Assembly (NCBI RefSeq): GCF_005049105.1
Contig: NZ_SUKA01000002.1
Coordinates: forward strand, 496,001 to 560,000
DNA length: 64,000 bases
From: Sphingobacterium alkalisoli
GTDB lineage: Bacteria; Bacteroidota; Bacteroidia; Sphingobacteriales; Sphingobacteriaceae
Reading direction: 5' to 3'
Position 1 is the stretch's first letter. Every line of letters starts with the position of its first letter. The notes under the pieces are model-generated. The model made no database searches. It was not told the DNA's origin and saw only the letters and a program-made list of their open reading frames with translations. The position numbers and the translations under genes are program-made. Positions 9,326 to 17,261 of this stretch are shown piece after piece.

Positions 9326-10516
9326 ATGAAAACAATAGATAGTTTGAACTTCTCTGGAAAAAAGGCCTTAATTCGTGTGGACTTTAATGTTCCTTTGGAT
9401 GATAATTTTAATATCACGGATGATAACCGTATTCAAGGTGCGTTACCGACGATAAAGAAAGTGTTGAATGATGGTGGGTCAGTCATTTTGATGTCGCACC
9501 TGGGACGTCCGAAAGATGGGCCTACGGATAAATATTCTTTAAAGCACATCGTGTCCTACCTCTCTGAGGTGATCGGCGTGGATGTGAAATTTGCTGATGA
9601 TTGTATTGGACAGGAAGCGACTGACAAGGCCGGAAACTTGAGGTCAGGTGAGGTTTTGCTATTGGAAAATCTTCGTTTTTATAAAGAGGAAGAAAAAGGA
9701 GATAAAGATTTTGCGGAGAAATTAGCTCAATTGGGTGATGTATATGTAAATGATGCATTTGGAACTGCGCATAGAGCACATGCATCTACTGCGGTAATTG
9801 CTCAATTTTTTCCTGAGGCGAAGTATTTTGGCTATTTGATGGCTGCGGAAATTAATAATGCAGAGAAAGTGCTTAATGATCCTCAGCGTCCGTTTACAGC
9901 TATTATGGGCGGAGCAAAAGTGTCTGATAAATTAGAATTAATTGAAGCTTTGCTAGATAAAGTAGATAACTTGATTATAGGTGGCGGCATGGCTTACACC
10001 TTTATAAAAGCGAAAGGTGGGGAGATCGGAAAGTCATTGGTGGAGCTGGATAAATTAGATCTTGCAAATGAGTTGGTAAAAAAGGCAGAACAAAAAGGTG
10101 TTAATTTGGTGCTCCCTACCGATGCGCAGATCGCAGATCGCTTTGCGAATGATGCTGAAGTATACGACGGGCCTAATGATCAGATTCCTGCGGATAGACA
10201 GGGCTTGGATATTGGAACTGAATCAGGTGCTCATTTTGCAGAGGTAATCAGCGCATCTAATACCATATTATGGAACGGGCCAATGGGGGTGTTTGAATTT
10301 GATACTTTCGCGAAAGGAACACGTGCCGTGGCGGATGCGATCGTAGCAGCGACGGAACGGGGTGCTTTTTCGTTAATAGGGGGAGGAGATTCTGCAGCTG
10401 CGGTCTCTAAATTTGGAATGACAGAACATGTGAGTTACGTGAGTACCGGTGGCGGAGCATTGTTGGAATACATGGAAGGTAAGGCCTTGCCGGGTGTGAA
10501 AGCTATTAAAGGCTAA
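9326..10516 (+). CDS. pgk: Phosphoglycerate kinase
   Basis: 396 residues from the ATG at 9326 (MKTIDSLNF); an in-frame ATG two codons earlier also exists. The two-domain glycolytic kinase is complete: RVDFNVPL and MSHLGRPKD (substrate arginines and phosphate binding), [13 protein letters not shown], the [14 protein letters not shown] hinge, [10 protein letters not shown] and the ATP-binding GGGDSAAAV near the C-terminus. It interconverts 1,3-bisphosphoglycerate and 3-phosphoglycerate with ATP formation. The gene stands alone and is closed by two consecutive strong hairpins. Confidence 0.98.
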   Translation: MKTIDSLNFSGKKALIRVDFNVPLDDNFNITDDNRIQGALPTIKKVLNDGGSVILMSHLGRPKDGPTDKYSLKHIVSYLSEVIGVDVKFADDCIGQEATDKAGNLRSGEVLLLENLRFYKEEEKGDKDFAEKLAQLGDVYVNDAFGTAHRAHASTAVIAQFFPEAKYFGYLMAAEINNAEKVLNDPQRPFTAIMGGAKVSDKLELIEALLDKVDNLIIGGGMAYTFIKAKGGEIGKSLVELDKLDLANELVKKAEQKGVNLVLPTDAQIADRFANDAEVYDGPNDQIPADRQGLDIGTESGAHFAEVISASNTILWNGPMGVFEFDTFAKGTRAVADAIVAATERGAFSLIGGGDSAAAVSKFGMTEHVSYVSTGGGALLEYMEGKALPGVKAIKG

Positions 10517-10536
10517 ACCACTCTAACTCTAATCGG

Positions 10537-10578
10537 TTAAAATTAATAGGTAGCTTGTCGGCTACCTATTAATTTTAA
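10537..10578. terminator. Strong hairpin after pgk
   Basis: A perfect 18-bp inverted repeat (10537-10554 and 10561-10578) with a 6-nt TTGTCG loop, 20 nt past the pgk stop. The outer part of the stem is A+T only (TTAAAATTAA), so it can end transcription of pgk by giving a T-rich 3' edge. Confidence 0.75.
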
Positions 10579-10593
10579 CTGATGTTAATAGAC

Positions 10594-10629
10594 AAAAAAA
10601 AGAGACCTATTTAAATAGATCTCTTTTTT
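10594..10629. terminator. Bidirectional terminator between pgk and the small basic gene
   Basis: Stem AAAAAAGAGA/TCTCTTTTTT around an inner palindrome CTATTTAAATAG. A-run on one side and T-run on the other let it work for both convergent genes: pgk on the plus strand and the 59-residue gene on the minus strand. Confidence 0.8.
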
Positions 10630-10645
10630 ATATTGTTTTATTAGC

Positions 10646-10825
10646 TTATTTCGCTTCAGAAGCTAATTTATCTAATACAGCGTTGTTTTTAACAATTTGA
10701 CTGTGCTTAGGCATTTTCGAACGACTTCCCAATTCGATATTACGACCTAGACTTAGAAACTGAACTTCAACACGTGAAACTGTTTTGTTTCTTCTATCTT
10801 TTCTCTTTAAACGTGTAACTCCCAT
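10646..10825 (-). CDS. Small, strongly basic conserved-type protein (59 residues)
   Basis: Translation of the minus strand gives a 59-residue protein beginning MGVTRLKRKDRRNKTVSR and ending VLDKLASEAK. It has 15 Lys/Arg against 5 Asp/Glu, no membrane segment and no cysteine, giving a nucleic-acid- or ribosome-binding composition. Its start is 35 nt downstream of tRNA-Cys on the same strand, so both may share a transcript, and a strong bidirectional terminator follows it. I recall proteins with the same TRLKRKDRRN start as annotated hypothetical in related bacteria, but that is memory, not a search. The function is unknown; a ribosome-associated role is a guess. Confidence 0.75.
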   Translation of the reverse strand: MGVTRLKRKDRRNKTVSRVEVQFLSLGRNIELGSRSKMPKHSQIVKNNAVLDKLASEAK

Positions 10826-10860
10826 TTTATTTAATATTTTTTTTGTACAAAATCTAAACG

Positions 10861-10931
10861 AGGTCGGAAGCGGATTCGAACCGCTGTACGAGGTTTTGCA
10901 GACCTCTGCCTAGCCACTCGGCCATCCGACC
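10861..10931 (-). tRNA. tRNA-Cys (GCA)
   Basis: 71 nt. The acceptor stem GGTCGGA pairs with TCCGACC, the discriminator is U (typical for Cys), the anticodon loop CTGCAAA gives anticodon GCA, and the T arm contains GGTTCGAATCC. The CCA end is not encoded. It lies just upstream of the small basic gene. Confidence 0.95.
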
Positions 10932-11220
10932 TTTTCCCTTCGTGGGCATGCAAAAGTAACGCTTAATTTTTTAAATGACAAGTATTAATTGGAAATTATT
11001 TGGGTTTTTGATATATCTAAAGATTGGGGACTTTTGTTTAACTTGAGGAATGTGAATTACCGCCGCCGTTAGTTTTTCATTTCTTCTTTTAATTTGCTTA
11101 TTATCAGTTTTTTATTTCGATGATTGGGCTTTTTGAAGTTTTTGGTCTAATACTTGATATAAAGTACTTGTCTTACGTAGTGTAAGTAGAAAACAGTTTT
11201 AAAATTTAAAAAGAATTATT
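10932..11220. other. Non-coding gap between tRNA-Cys and the barrel protein gene
   Basis: 289 bp of A+T-rich DNA with no convincing reading frame or RNA gene on either strand. It must hold the divergent promoters for the tRNA-Cys transcript and the outer-membrane barrel gene, but I cannot place them with confidence. Confidence 0.5.
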
Positions 11221-11847
11221 ATGAAAAAATTATTACTTTCTTTTGGTGCAGTAGTATTGTTAGCTGCAGGGGCACAAGCTCAAGTAAGTTACGGTTTAAA
11301 AGCTGGTGTGAACTTAGGTAAATACAGTAATTTAGGAGATGATCAAAAGAATAATACGTCGTTTCACGTTACGGGTTTTGCTGATCTTCCAGTAGCAACG
11401 AATTTTTCTATTCAACCAGGTGTATCGTTGCAGGGAAAAGGTACTAAATATTATGAGAATTATGAAGGTATGGCAGAAGCGGAGTTTGCTCGTAACGTGA
11501 TGTCTGTGGAAATCCCTGTTAATGCGGTGTATTGGATTCCTGCGGGATCTGGCAGTGTTTTCCTCGGAGCTGGACCTTATATTGGGTTTAACGTCAGTGG
11601 AAAAGATAAGTTAAAAGGGAATTTAGGAGACTATGCCGGCGAGACAGACTGGGATTTAGAATTTTCAGGAGATGATAAAGATATGAATGTGATTGATGCT
11701 GGTGCAAATTTTATGGCCGGTTATAAATTAGCAAATGGTTTTTTACTGAACGCTGGTTATAATCTTGGTCTTACTCAACTTGCTCCTAACGCTGATGAAA
11801 CAGTGTCCAACAGGGTTTGGTCATTCGGAGTCGGTTTCCAATTCTAG
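11221..11847 (+). CDS. Outer-membrane beta-barrel protein (PorT/OMP_b-brl family)
   Basis: 208 residues with a classic signal peptide (1-21, ending AGAQAQ). The mature part is a small barrel: SYGLKAGVNLGKYS opens the first strand, alternating aromatic/hydrophobic strands follow, and the chain ends in phenylalanine (WSFGVGFQF), the usual outer-membrane insertion signal. Glycine-rich pairs such as GAGPYIGFNVSG and GYKLANGFLLNAGYNLGL are typical of this Bacteroidota barrel family. It is transcribed alone with its own terminator. It is probably a structural or adhesion-type barrel, but no specific substrate or role is indicated. Confidence 0.85.
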   Translation: MKKLLLSFGAVVLLAAGAQAQVSYGLKAGVNLGKYSNLGDDQKNNTSFHVTGFADLPVATNFSIQPGVSLQGKGTKYYENYEGMAEAEFARNVMSVEIPVNAVYWIPAGSGSVFLGAGPYIGFNVSGKDKLKGNLGDYAGETDWDLEFSGDDKDMNVIDAGANFMAGYKLANGFLLNAGYNLGLTQLAPNADETVSNRVWSFGVGFQF

Positions 11848-11870
11848 TTTGAGAATTTAGATGTTATATG

Positions 11871-11896
11871 AAGCCTCTTGCTTATGCAAGGGGCTT
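11871..11896 (+). terminator. Terminator after the barrel protein gene
   Basis: AAGCCTCTTGC and GCAAGGGGCTT form an 11-bp stem (one G-T pair) with a TTAT loop, 23 nt past the stop. Confidence 0.8.
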
Positions 11897-11963
11897 TATG
11901 CATTTTATGGAATTATGATAATGGATTAACAATAATTCTAGTAGAGTATATACGAATTATCGT

Positions 11964-11971
11964 TAACTTTG
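11964..11971 (+). promoter_or_regulatory. -7 box directly before lipA
   Basis: TAACTTTG matches the Bacteroidota -7 consensus TAnnTTTG exactly and ends only 4 nt before the lipA ATG, so transcription should begin at or within a few bases of the start codon. No clear -33 TTG is seen at the normal distance. Confidence 0.5.
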
Positions 11972-11975
11972 TAGC

Positions 11976-12857
11976 ATGATAGAACTACCTGTAATACCTG
12001 TTACTGAAACGCAGCGAAAACCAGATTGGTTACGTGTTAAATTACCGGTCGGTAAAGAGTACCGCCATGTTCGTAGTTTGGTAGACGAGCATAAATTGCA
12101 TACGATATGTGAAAGTGGTAATTGTCCTAATATGGGAGAGTGTTGGGGTGCAGGTACAGCTACTTTTATGATACTCGGTAATATATGTACACGCTCTTGT
12201 TCTTTCTGTGCTGTAGCAACGGGTAGGCCACTGGCTGTAGATATGGATGAGCCAAATCGCGTTGCCCAATCTGTTAAATTGATGCAGGTAAAACATTGTG
12301 TAATTACTTCTGTAGATCGCGATGACTTAAAAGATGGTGGATCTACGATATGGGCTGAAACAATTAACACGATTCGTCGCGAAAGTCCGGAAACGACTCT
12401 TGAAACACTAATTCCTGATTTTAAAGGACAATGGGATAATTTGGACCGTGTATTAGCGGTACGTCCGGAAGTGGTGTCACATAATCTAGAAACTGTACGT
12501 CGATTGACCCGTGAAGTGCGTATTCAGGCTAAATACGATCGTTCATTAGAATGTTTGCGTCGGATCTCTGAGGCGGGTCTGCGCACCAAATCGGGAATCA
12601 TGCTGGGACTAGGTGAAACGGAAGAGGATGTGATCGAAGCAATGCAAGATTTGTATGATGTAGGTGTACATATCCTTACGTTGGGACAATATCTGCAGCC
12701 AACAAAGGCACATCATCCGGTGTTGGACTGGATCTCGCCAGCTCAATTTGATAAATACAAGCAGATCGGTCTCGACATGGGATTCAAATATGTTGAATCA
12801 GGACCTCTCGTACGCTCGTCTTACCATGCTGAAAAACATTTGTTCGACATGCAGTAG
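11976..12857 (+). CDS. lipA: Lipoyl synthase
   Basis: 293 residues. A radical-SAM enzyme that inserts two sulfurs into octanoyl-lipoyl domains of 2-oxoacid dehydrogenases and the glycine cleavage H protein. Both iron-sulfur cluster motifs are intact: the auxiliary cluster [12 protein letters not shown] (Cys 45, 50, 56) and the radical-SAM cluster CTRSCSFC (Cys 71, 75, 78). The conserved C-terminal RSSYHAE, whose serine ligates the auxiliary cluster, is also present. The gene has its own -7 box and a hairpin after it. The octanoyltransferase lipB is not in the window. Confidence 0.97.
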   Translation: MIELPVIPVTETQRKPDWLRVKLPVGKEYRHVRSLVDEHKLHTICESGNCPNMGECWGAGTATFMILGNICTRSCSFCAVATGRPLAVDMDEPNRVAQSVKLMQVKHCVITSVDRDDLKDGGSTIWAETINTIRRESPETTLETLIPDFKGQWDNLDRVLAVRPEVVSHNLETVRRLTREVRIQAKYDRSLECLRRISEAGLRTKSGIMLGLGETEEDVIEAMQDLYDVGVHILTLGQYLQPTKAHHPVLDWISPAQFDKYKQIGLDMGFKYVESGPLVRSSYHAEKHLFDMQ

Positions 12858-12905
12858 TTGGAAGGCAATGATGGAAATAGGTCTGCTCCGCCTTAAAAAT
12901 ATATG

Positions 12906-12930
12906 AAAGCCTCTGATATGCAGAGGCTTT
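12906..12930. terminator. Terminator between lipA and the convergent amidohydrolase gene
   Basis: A perfect 10-bp stem AAAGCCTCTG/CAGAGGCTTT with a 5-nt loop, A-run on one side and T-run on the other. It lies between convergent genes and stops 5 nt before the amidohydrolase stop codon, so it can serve both. Confidence 0.8.
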
Positions 12931-12934
12931 TATT

Positions 12935-14578
12935 TTACCTTAAAAATACTGTCTCTCCGGCAATCACTGTTCTTTTCGTTTTGACATCTCTTAGTCGATT
13001 ATCTGGTAATGTCATAATATCATCTTCCAAAATCACGAAATCTGCATCTTTACCTTTTTCAATGGATCCTCTTTTTTGTTCCTGAAAACATGAAAATGCC
13101 GCCCAGATTGTCATACCGCGCAAGGCTTCTTCGCGTGTAAGGGAGTTTTCCATTTGAAAACCTCCATGGGGAAAGCCGGTTTTATCCACCCGCGCAACAG
13201 CTGCATGAAAGCCGTATAAAGGATTAAAGTGTTCTACGGGGAAGTCACTTCCTAATGCAACAAGACCGTATTGCTGTAGTAATTGTTTGTAGGCATACGC
13301 TCCTTTGATGCGTTCAGTTCCCAAACGTTCTTCTGCCCAATACATATCCGATGTAGCATGAGTTGGTTGGATAGAGGGGATGATATAAAATTCGCTGAAC
13401 TTTTTGAAATCTTCAGGAGCAATTACTTGGGCATGCTCAATCCGCCACCTCCGGCTTTTTCCATCCTTCAAATGCCTGCCATATGCATCGAGAATCAGCC
13501 GGTTAGCAGAATCGCCAATCGCATGCGTATTTACCTGAAAGGGACTGTTGGCCAATAGCTGAATTGTTTGGTCAAATTCGGCAGGACTGCGAAGTAAGAA
13601 GCCGTTTGAAGGATGATCATGATAATGTTCTAGGAGGCAGGCGCCGCGCGAGCCTAAAGCGCCGTCCGCCATTAGTTTTACTGATTTAATGCTCAGACGC
13701 TCAGAATCATATATGCCCTTTCGGATATAATTTTCGATATCATTAGGTTTGGCCAATATCATCGCATAATCTCGAATTTTTAAAGAATCCTGCGAATAGA
13801 ATTTTGTTAGTATTTCTAGTTGATCCGGATCAAGGCCCGCATCGACAATAGTGGTGAGGCCCACAGAAAATAAAGAGTCTTGTGCGCGACGTAAGCTCTT
13901 TAATAAGTCGATTTCCGCCGCTTCTGGAATATATATGGACACGAGTGAAGTGGCATTGTCGATTAGTATGCCTGCTGGCTGACCTATACTATCTGCGATA
14001 ACCAATCCGCCCTCTACCATCGCTGTACTATCTAATCTCGCTATCTCTAATGCTTTGGAATTTACCCAAGCGGCATGGTAATCGATTCGGGAGAGATAGA
14101 TGGGAATATCCGGAAAATACTTATCGAGGCTATCCTTAGTAGGAAATGTTTTTTCAGGCCACAGGTTTTGATCCCAACCTGCACCCACAATCCATTTTTT
14201 TTCTGGGTTTGAAAGGCGGTAGGTCTTTAATCTCTTAATAACTTCCGCGACGGAAGTAGCGCCGGTTAGGTCAGCCTGATCAAGCAGTTCTGAAAACATA
14301 AAAAAATGGGCGTGCGCATCATAAAAGCCCGGGTAAATTGGATTTCCTTTTGCGTCGATTGTTTCCTTTGCTTTATATCGTTGAAGTATCGATTCCGAAG
14401 TGCCTATATCTATAAAAATCCCATTTTTTACGGCAAATGCTTCTGCAGTGGTAAAAGTCGAATCAACAGTATAAATTTTGGCGTTAAAAACAATAAGATC
14501 AACTTGTGTATTCGTAGTACAGCTTGAAAGAAAAGCTATAAAGAGCAGAATTGGAAAAATGCGATTGATAAAAGCCAT
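12935..14578 (-). CDS. Secreted lipoprotein amidohydrolase (YtcJ-like metal-dependent hydrolase)
   Basis: 547 residues, beginning with a lipoprotein signal peptide (LLFIAFLSSC, lipobox Cys at about 20). The amidohydrolase fold shows the metal motif YPGFYDAHAHFF, a later VNTHAIGDSANRL, the IEHAQV histidine and GSDFPVEHFNP near the C-terminus, plus the C-terminal composite beta domain ending KTKRTVIAGETVF. This is the YtcJ/AepA-like branch, whose physiological substrates are mostly unknown. The lipid anchor puts it in the periplasm. It is transcribed alone, convergent with lipA. The hydrolase class is certain; the substrate is not. Confidence 0.88.
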   Translation of the reverse strand: MAFINRIFPILLFIAFLSSCTTNTQVDLIVFNAKIYTVDSTFTTAEAFAVKNGIFIDIGTSESILQRYKAKETIDAKGNPIYPGFYDAHAHFFMFSELLDQADLTGATSVAEVIKRLKTYRLSNPEKKWIVGAGWDQNLWPEKTFPTKDSLDKYFPDIPIYLSRIDYHAAWVNSKALEIARLDSTAMVEGGLVIADSIGQPAGILIDNATSLVSIYIPEAAEIDLLKSLRRAQDSLFSVGLTTIVDAGLDPDQLEILTKFYSQDSLKIRDYAMILAKPNDIENYIRKGIYDSERLSIKSVKLMADGALGSRGACLLEHYHDHPSNGFLLRSPAEFDQTIQLLANSPFQVNTHAIGDSANRLILDAYGRHLKDGKSRRWRIEHAQVIAPEDFKKFSEFYIIPSIQPTHATSDMYWAEERLGTERIKGAYAYKQLLQQYGLVALGSDFPVEHFNPLYGFHAAVARVDKTGFPHGGFQMENSLTREEALRGMTIWAAFSCFQEQKRGSIEKGKDADFVILEDDIMTLPDNRLRDVKTKRTVIAGETVFLR

Positions 14579-14647
14579 TATAAAATCATAATTTGTTCAA
14601 GTTAAGAAATATTTTTCTGATCTACACACATACGGAGTCGCATTAAA

Positions 14648-14713
14648 ATAGGTATATTAGAAACACAAGCGGGTCGAAAATTTTCGACCCGCTTGTGTTT
14701 CTAATATACCTAT
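14648..14713. repeat. 66-bp perfect palindrome downstream of the Nfu gene
   Basis: Two 33-bp arms (14648-14680 and 14681-14713) are exact reverse complements with no unpaired base between them. Its centre is GTCGAAAATTTTCGAC. It ends 4 nt before the nfu stop codon and lies upstream of the amidohydrolase gene, both on the minus strand, so it probably acts as the nfu transcription terminator, although it is far longer than the other terminators here and lacks a loop. Confidence 0.85.
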
Positions 14714-14716
14714 ATG

Positions 14717-15271
14717 CTATAATGCCTCAGCTACAACTTCTTCCACTTCCGGTACCATTCTTTTCAACAGGCCTTCAATGCCAGCTTTAAGGGTAATGGT
14801 AGAAGAAGGACATCCGCTGCAAGAACCTCTCAACTCTACTGTTACGGTGCCGTTTTCAAATGATTTATAGGCTATCGCCCCTCCATCCTGTTCTACCGCA
14901 GGGCGAACATAGTCGTGCAGTACTTGCTGTATTTTCACCTCCGTTTCCGTGCCTTCAAACGATACGTTCTCATCAGAAACGACTTCCTGAACTTTCAGTT
15001 CGGACTCTACGGCTCCTTTTACAAAGTCTTTTAAAAGAGCTTCAATATCTTCCCATTCCGCTTCGTCACTCTTAGTGATTGTTACAAAATTGCTTGCAAA
15101 AAATACCCCATTAACAAAATTGAATTTGAACAACTCTTTGGCAAAAGGAGACGAGAGTGCTTTCTCTCTATCTGGATAATCCGCGCTACCATTGATAAGA
15201 AGCTTATTTACCAAGAATTTCATGGTAGAAGGATTGGGTGTTGATTCTGTATATACGTTAATTGTAGCCAT
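14717..15271 (-). CDS. NifU-family iron-sulfur scaffold (Nfu type)
   Basis: 184 residues from the ATG at 15271 (MATINVYTESTPNP); the 13-residue upstream extension is not conserved-looking, and a -7 box lies just before this start. Residues 1-90 are the Nfu N-terminal domain (STPNPSTMKFLVN, FVNGVFFASNFVTITK). Residues ~105-180 are the NifU C-terminal domain with the cluster-binding CxxC in RGSCSGCPSSTITLK. It carries and delivers iron-sulfur clusters to apoproteins in the cytoplasm. lipA, a heavy cluster user and known Nfu client in other organisms, is 2 kb away but on the opposite strand. Confidence 0.93.
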   Translation of the reverse strand: MATINVYTESTPNPSTMKFLVNKLLINGSADYPDREKALSSPFAKELFKFNFVNGVFFASNFVTITKSDEAEWEDIEALLKDFVKGAVESELKVQEVVSDENVSFEGTETEVKIQQVLHDYVRPAVEQDGGAIAYKSFENGTVTVELRGSCSGCPSSTITLKAGIEGLLKRMVPEVEEVVAEAL

Positions 15272-15289
15272 TTTCTTAAATTTAATGTT

Positions 15290-15297
15290 CAAAGATA
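15290..15297 (-). promoter_or_regulatory. -7 box for the Nfu gene
   Basis: On the minus strand, TATCTTTG exactly matches TAnnTTTG and lies 18 nt upstream of the ATG at 15271, supporting the shorter start. No well-placed -33 TTG is seen. Confidence 0.5.
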
Positions 15298-15337
15298 GCA
15301 GATATGCCACTCACACACGTCATTCTTTCGTCAAAGC

Positions 15338-16687
15338 TTAGAAAGAAACGCCTGTATAATTGGCCGGAGATATTGCTTTGATTTCTTTTTTTATATCCTC
15401 TGAAACATTGAGTCCATCTACAAATATGGCTATGGTTTCCTTGGTGATGTGTGAATTTGTACGGGTTAGGTCTTTTAATGTCTCATATGGTTTAGGGTAT
15501 CCCTCTCTACGCAAAATGGTCTGGATTGCTTCTGCTACCACTGCCCAGTTATTTTCTAGATCCTTTGCTAGAGCAGATTCATTTAGAATTAATTTACGAA
15601 GACCTCTTAATGTTGATTTTATAGCAATCAATGTATGGGCAAATGGAACACCAATATTACGCAATACGGTCGAATCTGTAAGGTCGCGTTGTAAACGTGA
15701 AATCGGCAGCTTTGCTGATAAATGCTCAAATATTGCATTTGCCAATCCCAAGTTTCCTTCGGCATTTTCGAAGTCGATTGGATTTACCTTGTGTGGCATA
15801 GCCGAAGAGCCGACCTGTCCTGCAGTTATTTTTTGCTTGAAATATTCCATCGAAATATACGTCCATATATCCCGACAGAGATCAATGATAATGTTGTTAA
15901 TACGCTTCAAGGCATCGCAACTTGCAGCAAAATTATCGTAATGTTCAATTTGGGTAGTTGTCTGTGAACGACTCAAGCCAAGTAAATCATTGACAAATCT
16001 ATTTCCAAAATCTACCCAATCGTTTGCAGGATAAGCGACTTGATGCGCATTAAAGTTACCTGTAGCACCGCCAAATTTTGCAGAATGCGGTATCTGGGCC
16101 AATAATTCTAATTGCTTCTCGATACGTTCTACGAATACCTGGATTTCTTTTCCTAATCGCGTAGGAGACGCTGGTTGTCCATGGGTGCGGGCCAACATCG
16201 GAATCTCTTTCCATTCGGCAGCAAAGCCTTTAAGTTGTAGTAGCAGTTCATTGATAGCAGGTGTATAACTATTTTGTATCGCTTCTTTCCATGAATACGG
16301 GATGGCCGTGTTATTAATATCCTGCGATGTTAATCCAAAATGTATAAATTCGAGTGAATCATGTAATCCTAACTTTTCGAATTGGTCTTTTAAGAAATAC
16401 TCCACCGCTTTGACATCATGATTGGTTACTTTTTCTGTGTCTTTAATCCACTCCGCATCTGTTAATGAAAAATTCTGATAAATATTCCTTAATTTCTCAT
16501 TTAATGATCCGTCAAAATGAGCAAGTTGTGGAATGCCTGAGGCTGTAAGGGCAATAAAATATTCTACTTCTACAAGTACACGGTATTTTATTAGGGCAAA
16601 TTCTGAAAAATAAGCGGATAATTCTTTTGTGCTATTATGGTATCGTCCGTCTACTGGAGTAACGGCTGTTAATGAAGATAATGTCAT
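15338..16687 (-). CDS. purB: Adenylosuccinate lyase
   Basis: 449 residues from the ATG at 16687 (MTLSSLTAVTPVDGRY). The frame is open for 16 more codons, but these overlap a good promoter and are hydrophobic. It is a fumarase/aspartase superfamily enzyme acting twice in purine synthesis (SAICAR to AICAR, adenylosuccinate to AMP). Seen are TSQDINNTA, the catalytic ARTHGQPASPTRLG region, and the superfamily signature GSSAMPHKVNPIDFENAEGN. The type is the longer E. coli-like PurB. It is monocistronic with a recognisable promoter. Confidence 0.97.
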   Translation of the reverse strand: MTLSSLTAVTPVDGRYHNSTKELSAYFSEFALIKYRVLVEVEYFIALTASGIPQLAHFDGSLNEKLRNIYQNFSLTDAEWIKDTEKVTNHDVKAVEYFLKDQFEKLGLHDSLEFIHFGLTSQDINNTAIPYSWKEAIQNSYTPAINELLLQLKGFAAEWKEIPMLARTHGQPASPTRLGKEIQVFVERIEKQLELLAQIPHSAKFGGATGNFNAHQVAYPANDWVDFGNRFVNDLLGLSRSQTTTQIEHYDNFAASCDALKRINNIIIDLCRDIWTYISMEYFKQKITAGQVGSSAMPHKVNPIDFENAEGNLGLANAIFEHLSAKLPISRLQRDLTDSTVLRNIGVPFAHTLIAIKSTLRGLRKLILNESALAKDLENNWAVVAEAIQTILRREGYPKPYETLKDLTRTNSHITKETIAIFVDGLNVSEDIKKEIKAISPANYTGVSF

Positions 16688-16704
16688 GTCGTACGTAATT
16701 TGTC

Positions 16705-16735
16705 CAAAAATAAGAAAACCTACTGCGATAAGCAA
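16705..16735 (-). promoter_or_regulatory. purB promoter (-33 TTG and -7 TATTTTTG)
   Basis: On the minus strand TTG (16733-16735) is followed after 20 nt by TATTTTTG (16705-16712), the Bacteroidota housekeeping layout. It would give a leader of roughly 12 nt before the ATG at 16687, which decides that start over the longer frame. Confidence 0.65.
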
Positions 16736-16756
16736 AAAAGCAGATATTAAAAAACA

Positions 16757-16788
16757 AAAAAGCCTGTGTTCATGAACACAGGCTTTTT
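16757..16788. terminator. Terminator after the small lipoprotein gene
   Basis: A perfect 32-bp palindrome with half-site AAAAAGCCTGTGTTCA, 27 nt past the stop of the lipoprotein gene on the minus strand. A-run and T-run flank it, so it is bidirectional. Confidence 0.85.
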
Positions 16789-16815
16789 ATGGAGTATTTT
16801 AAACTCTTGTTCGGA

Positions 16816-17028
16816 TTATTGAACGTTATTCAATGAATCAGCGATTGAATCACCAGTTGAACGTACTGAATCAGCAACGTTTTCTAATGAATCAGCAACG
16901 TTTTCAGTAGTGTTTTCTACTTCGTTTGCTAATGAATCAGTAGTAGCGTCAGTTTTAGTTTCTGCACCACCACATGATACTACTGTTAAAGCTAATGCTA
17001 AAAATCCGAATGCGAATAAATTTTTCAT
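16816..17028 (-). CDS. Small low-complexity lipoprotein
   Basis: 70 residues. A lipoprotein signal peptide (about 1-19, lipobox TVVSC) is followed by a mature part of only ~50 residues made of acidic, Ser/Asn/Val-rich repeats such as VADSLENVADSV and GDSIADSLNN with a near-heptad spacing, possibly an amphipathic helix. It is an envelope protein similar in style to the tiny Lpp-like lipoproteins, but I see no homology to Lpp. It is transcribed alone with a strong terminator, which suggests high expression. No function can be assigned. Confidence 0.75.
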   Translation of the reverse strand: MKNLFAFGFLALALTVVSCGGAETKTDATTDSLANEVENTTENVADSLENVADSVRSTGDSIADSLNNVQ

Positions 17029-17261
17029 CTTTTAATTTTCTATTTAATTGAAACAAATGTTGTTTTATATCCTTTAATACCGGAATTCCAAAAAGGTAAC
17101 CCGAAAAATAACTCTTTTTTTATTTATTTTTAAAACACTGAATAACAGTTGTTTAAAAAAATATAAGATTATTCTGCCGCAAATATAAGATAGTTTTATT
17201 GATTTGAAACAATAAAAAACTAAATTGATAAAAAAATGTTTTCACTTTATAAGTCATAGTT

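Noticed and set aside
16688..16735. Longer start for purB at 16735
   Set aside because: The extra 16 residues cover a -33/-7 promoter and are not typical of PurB.
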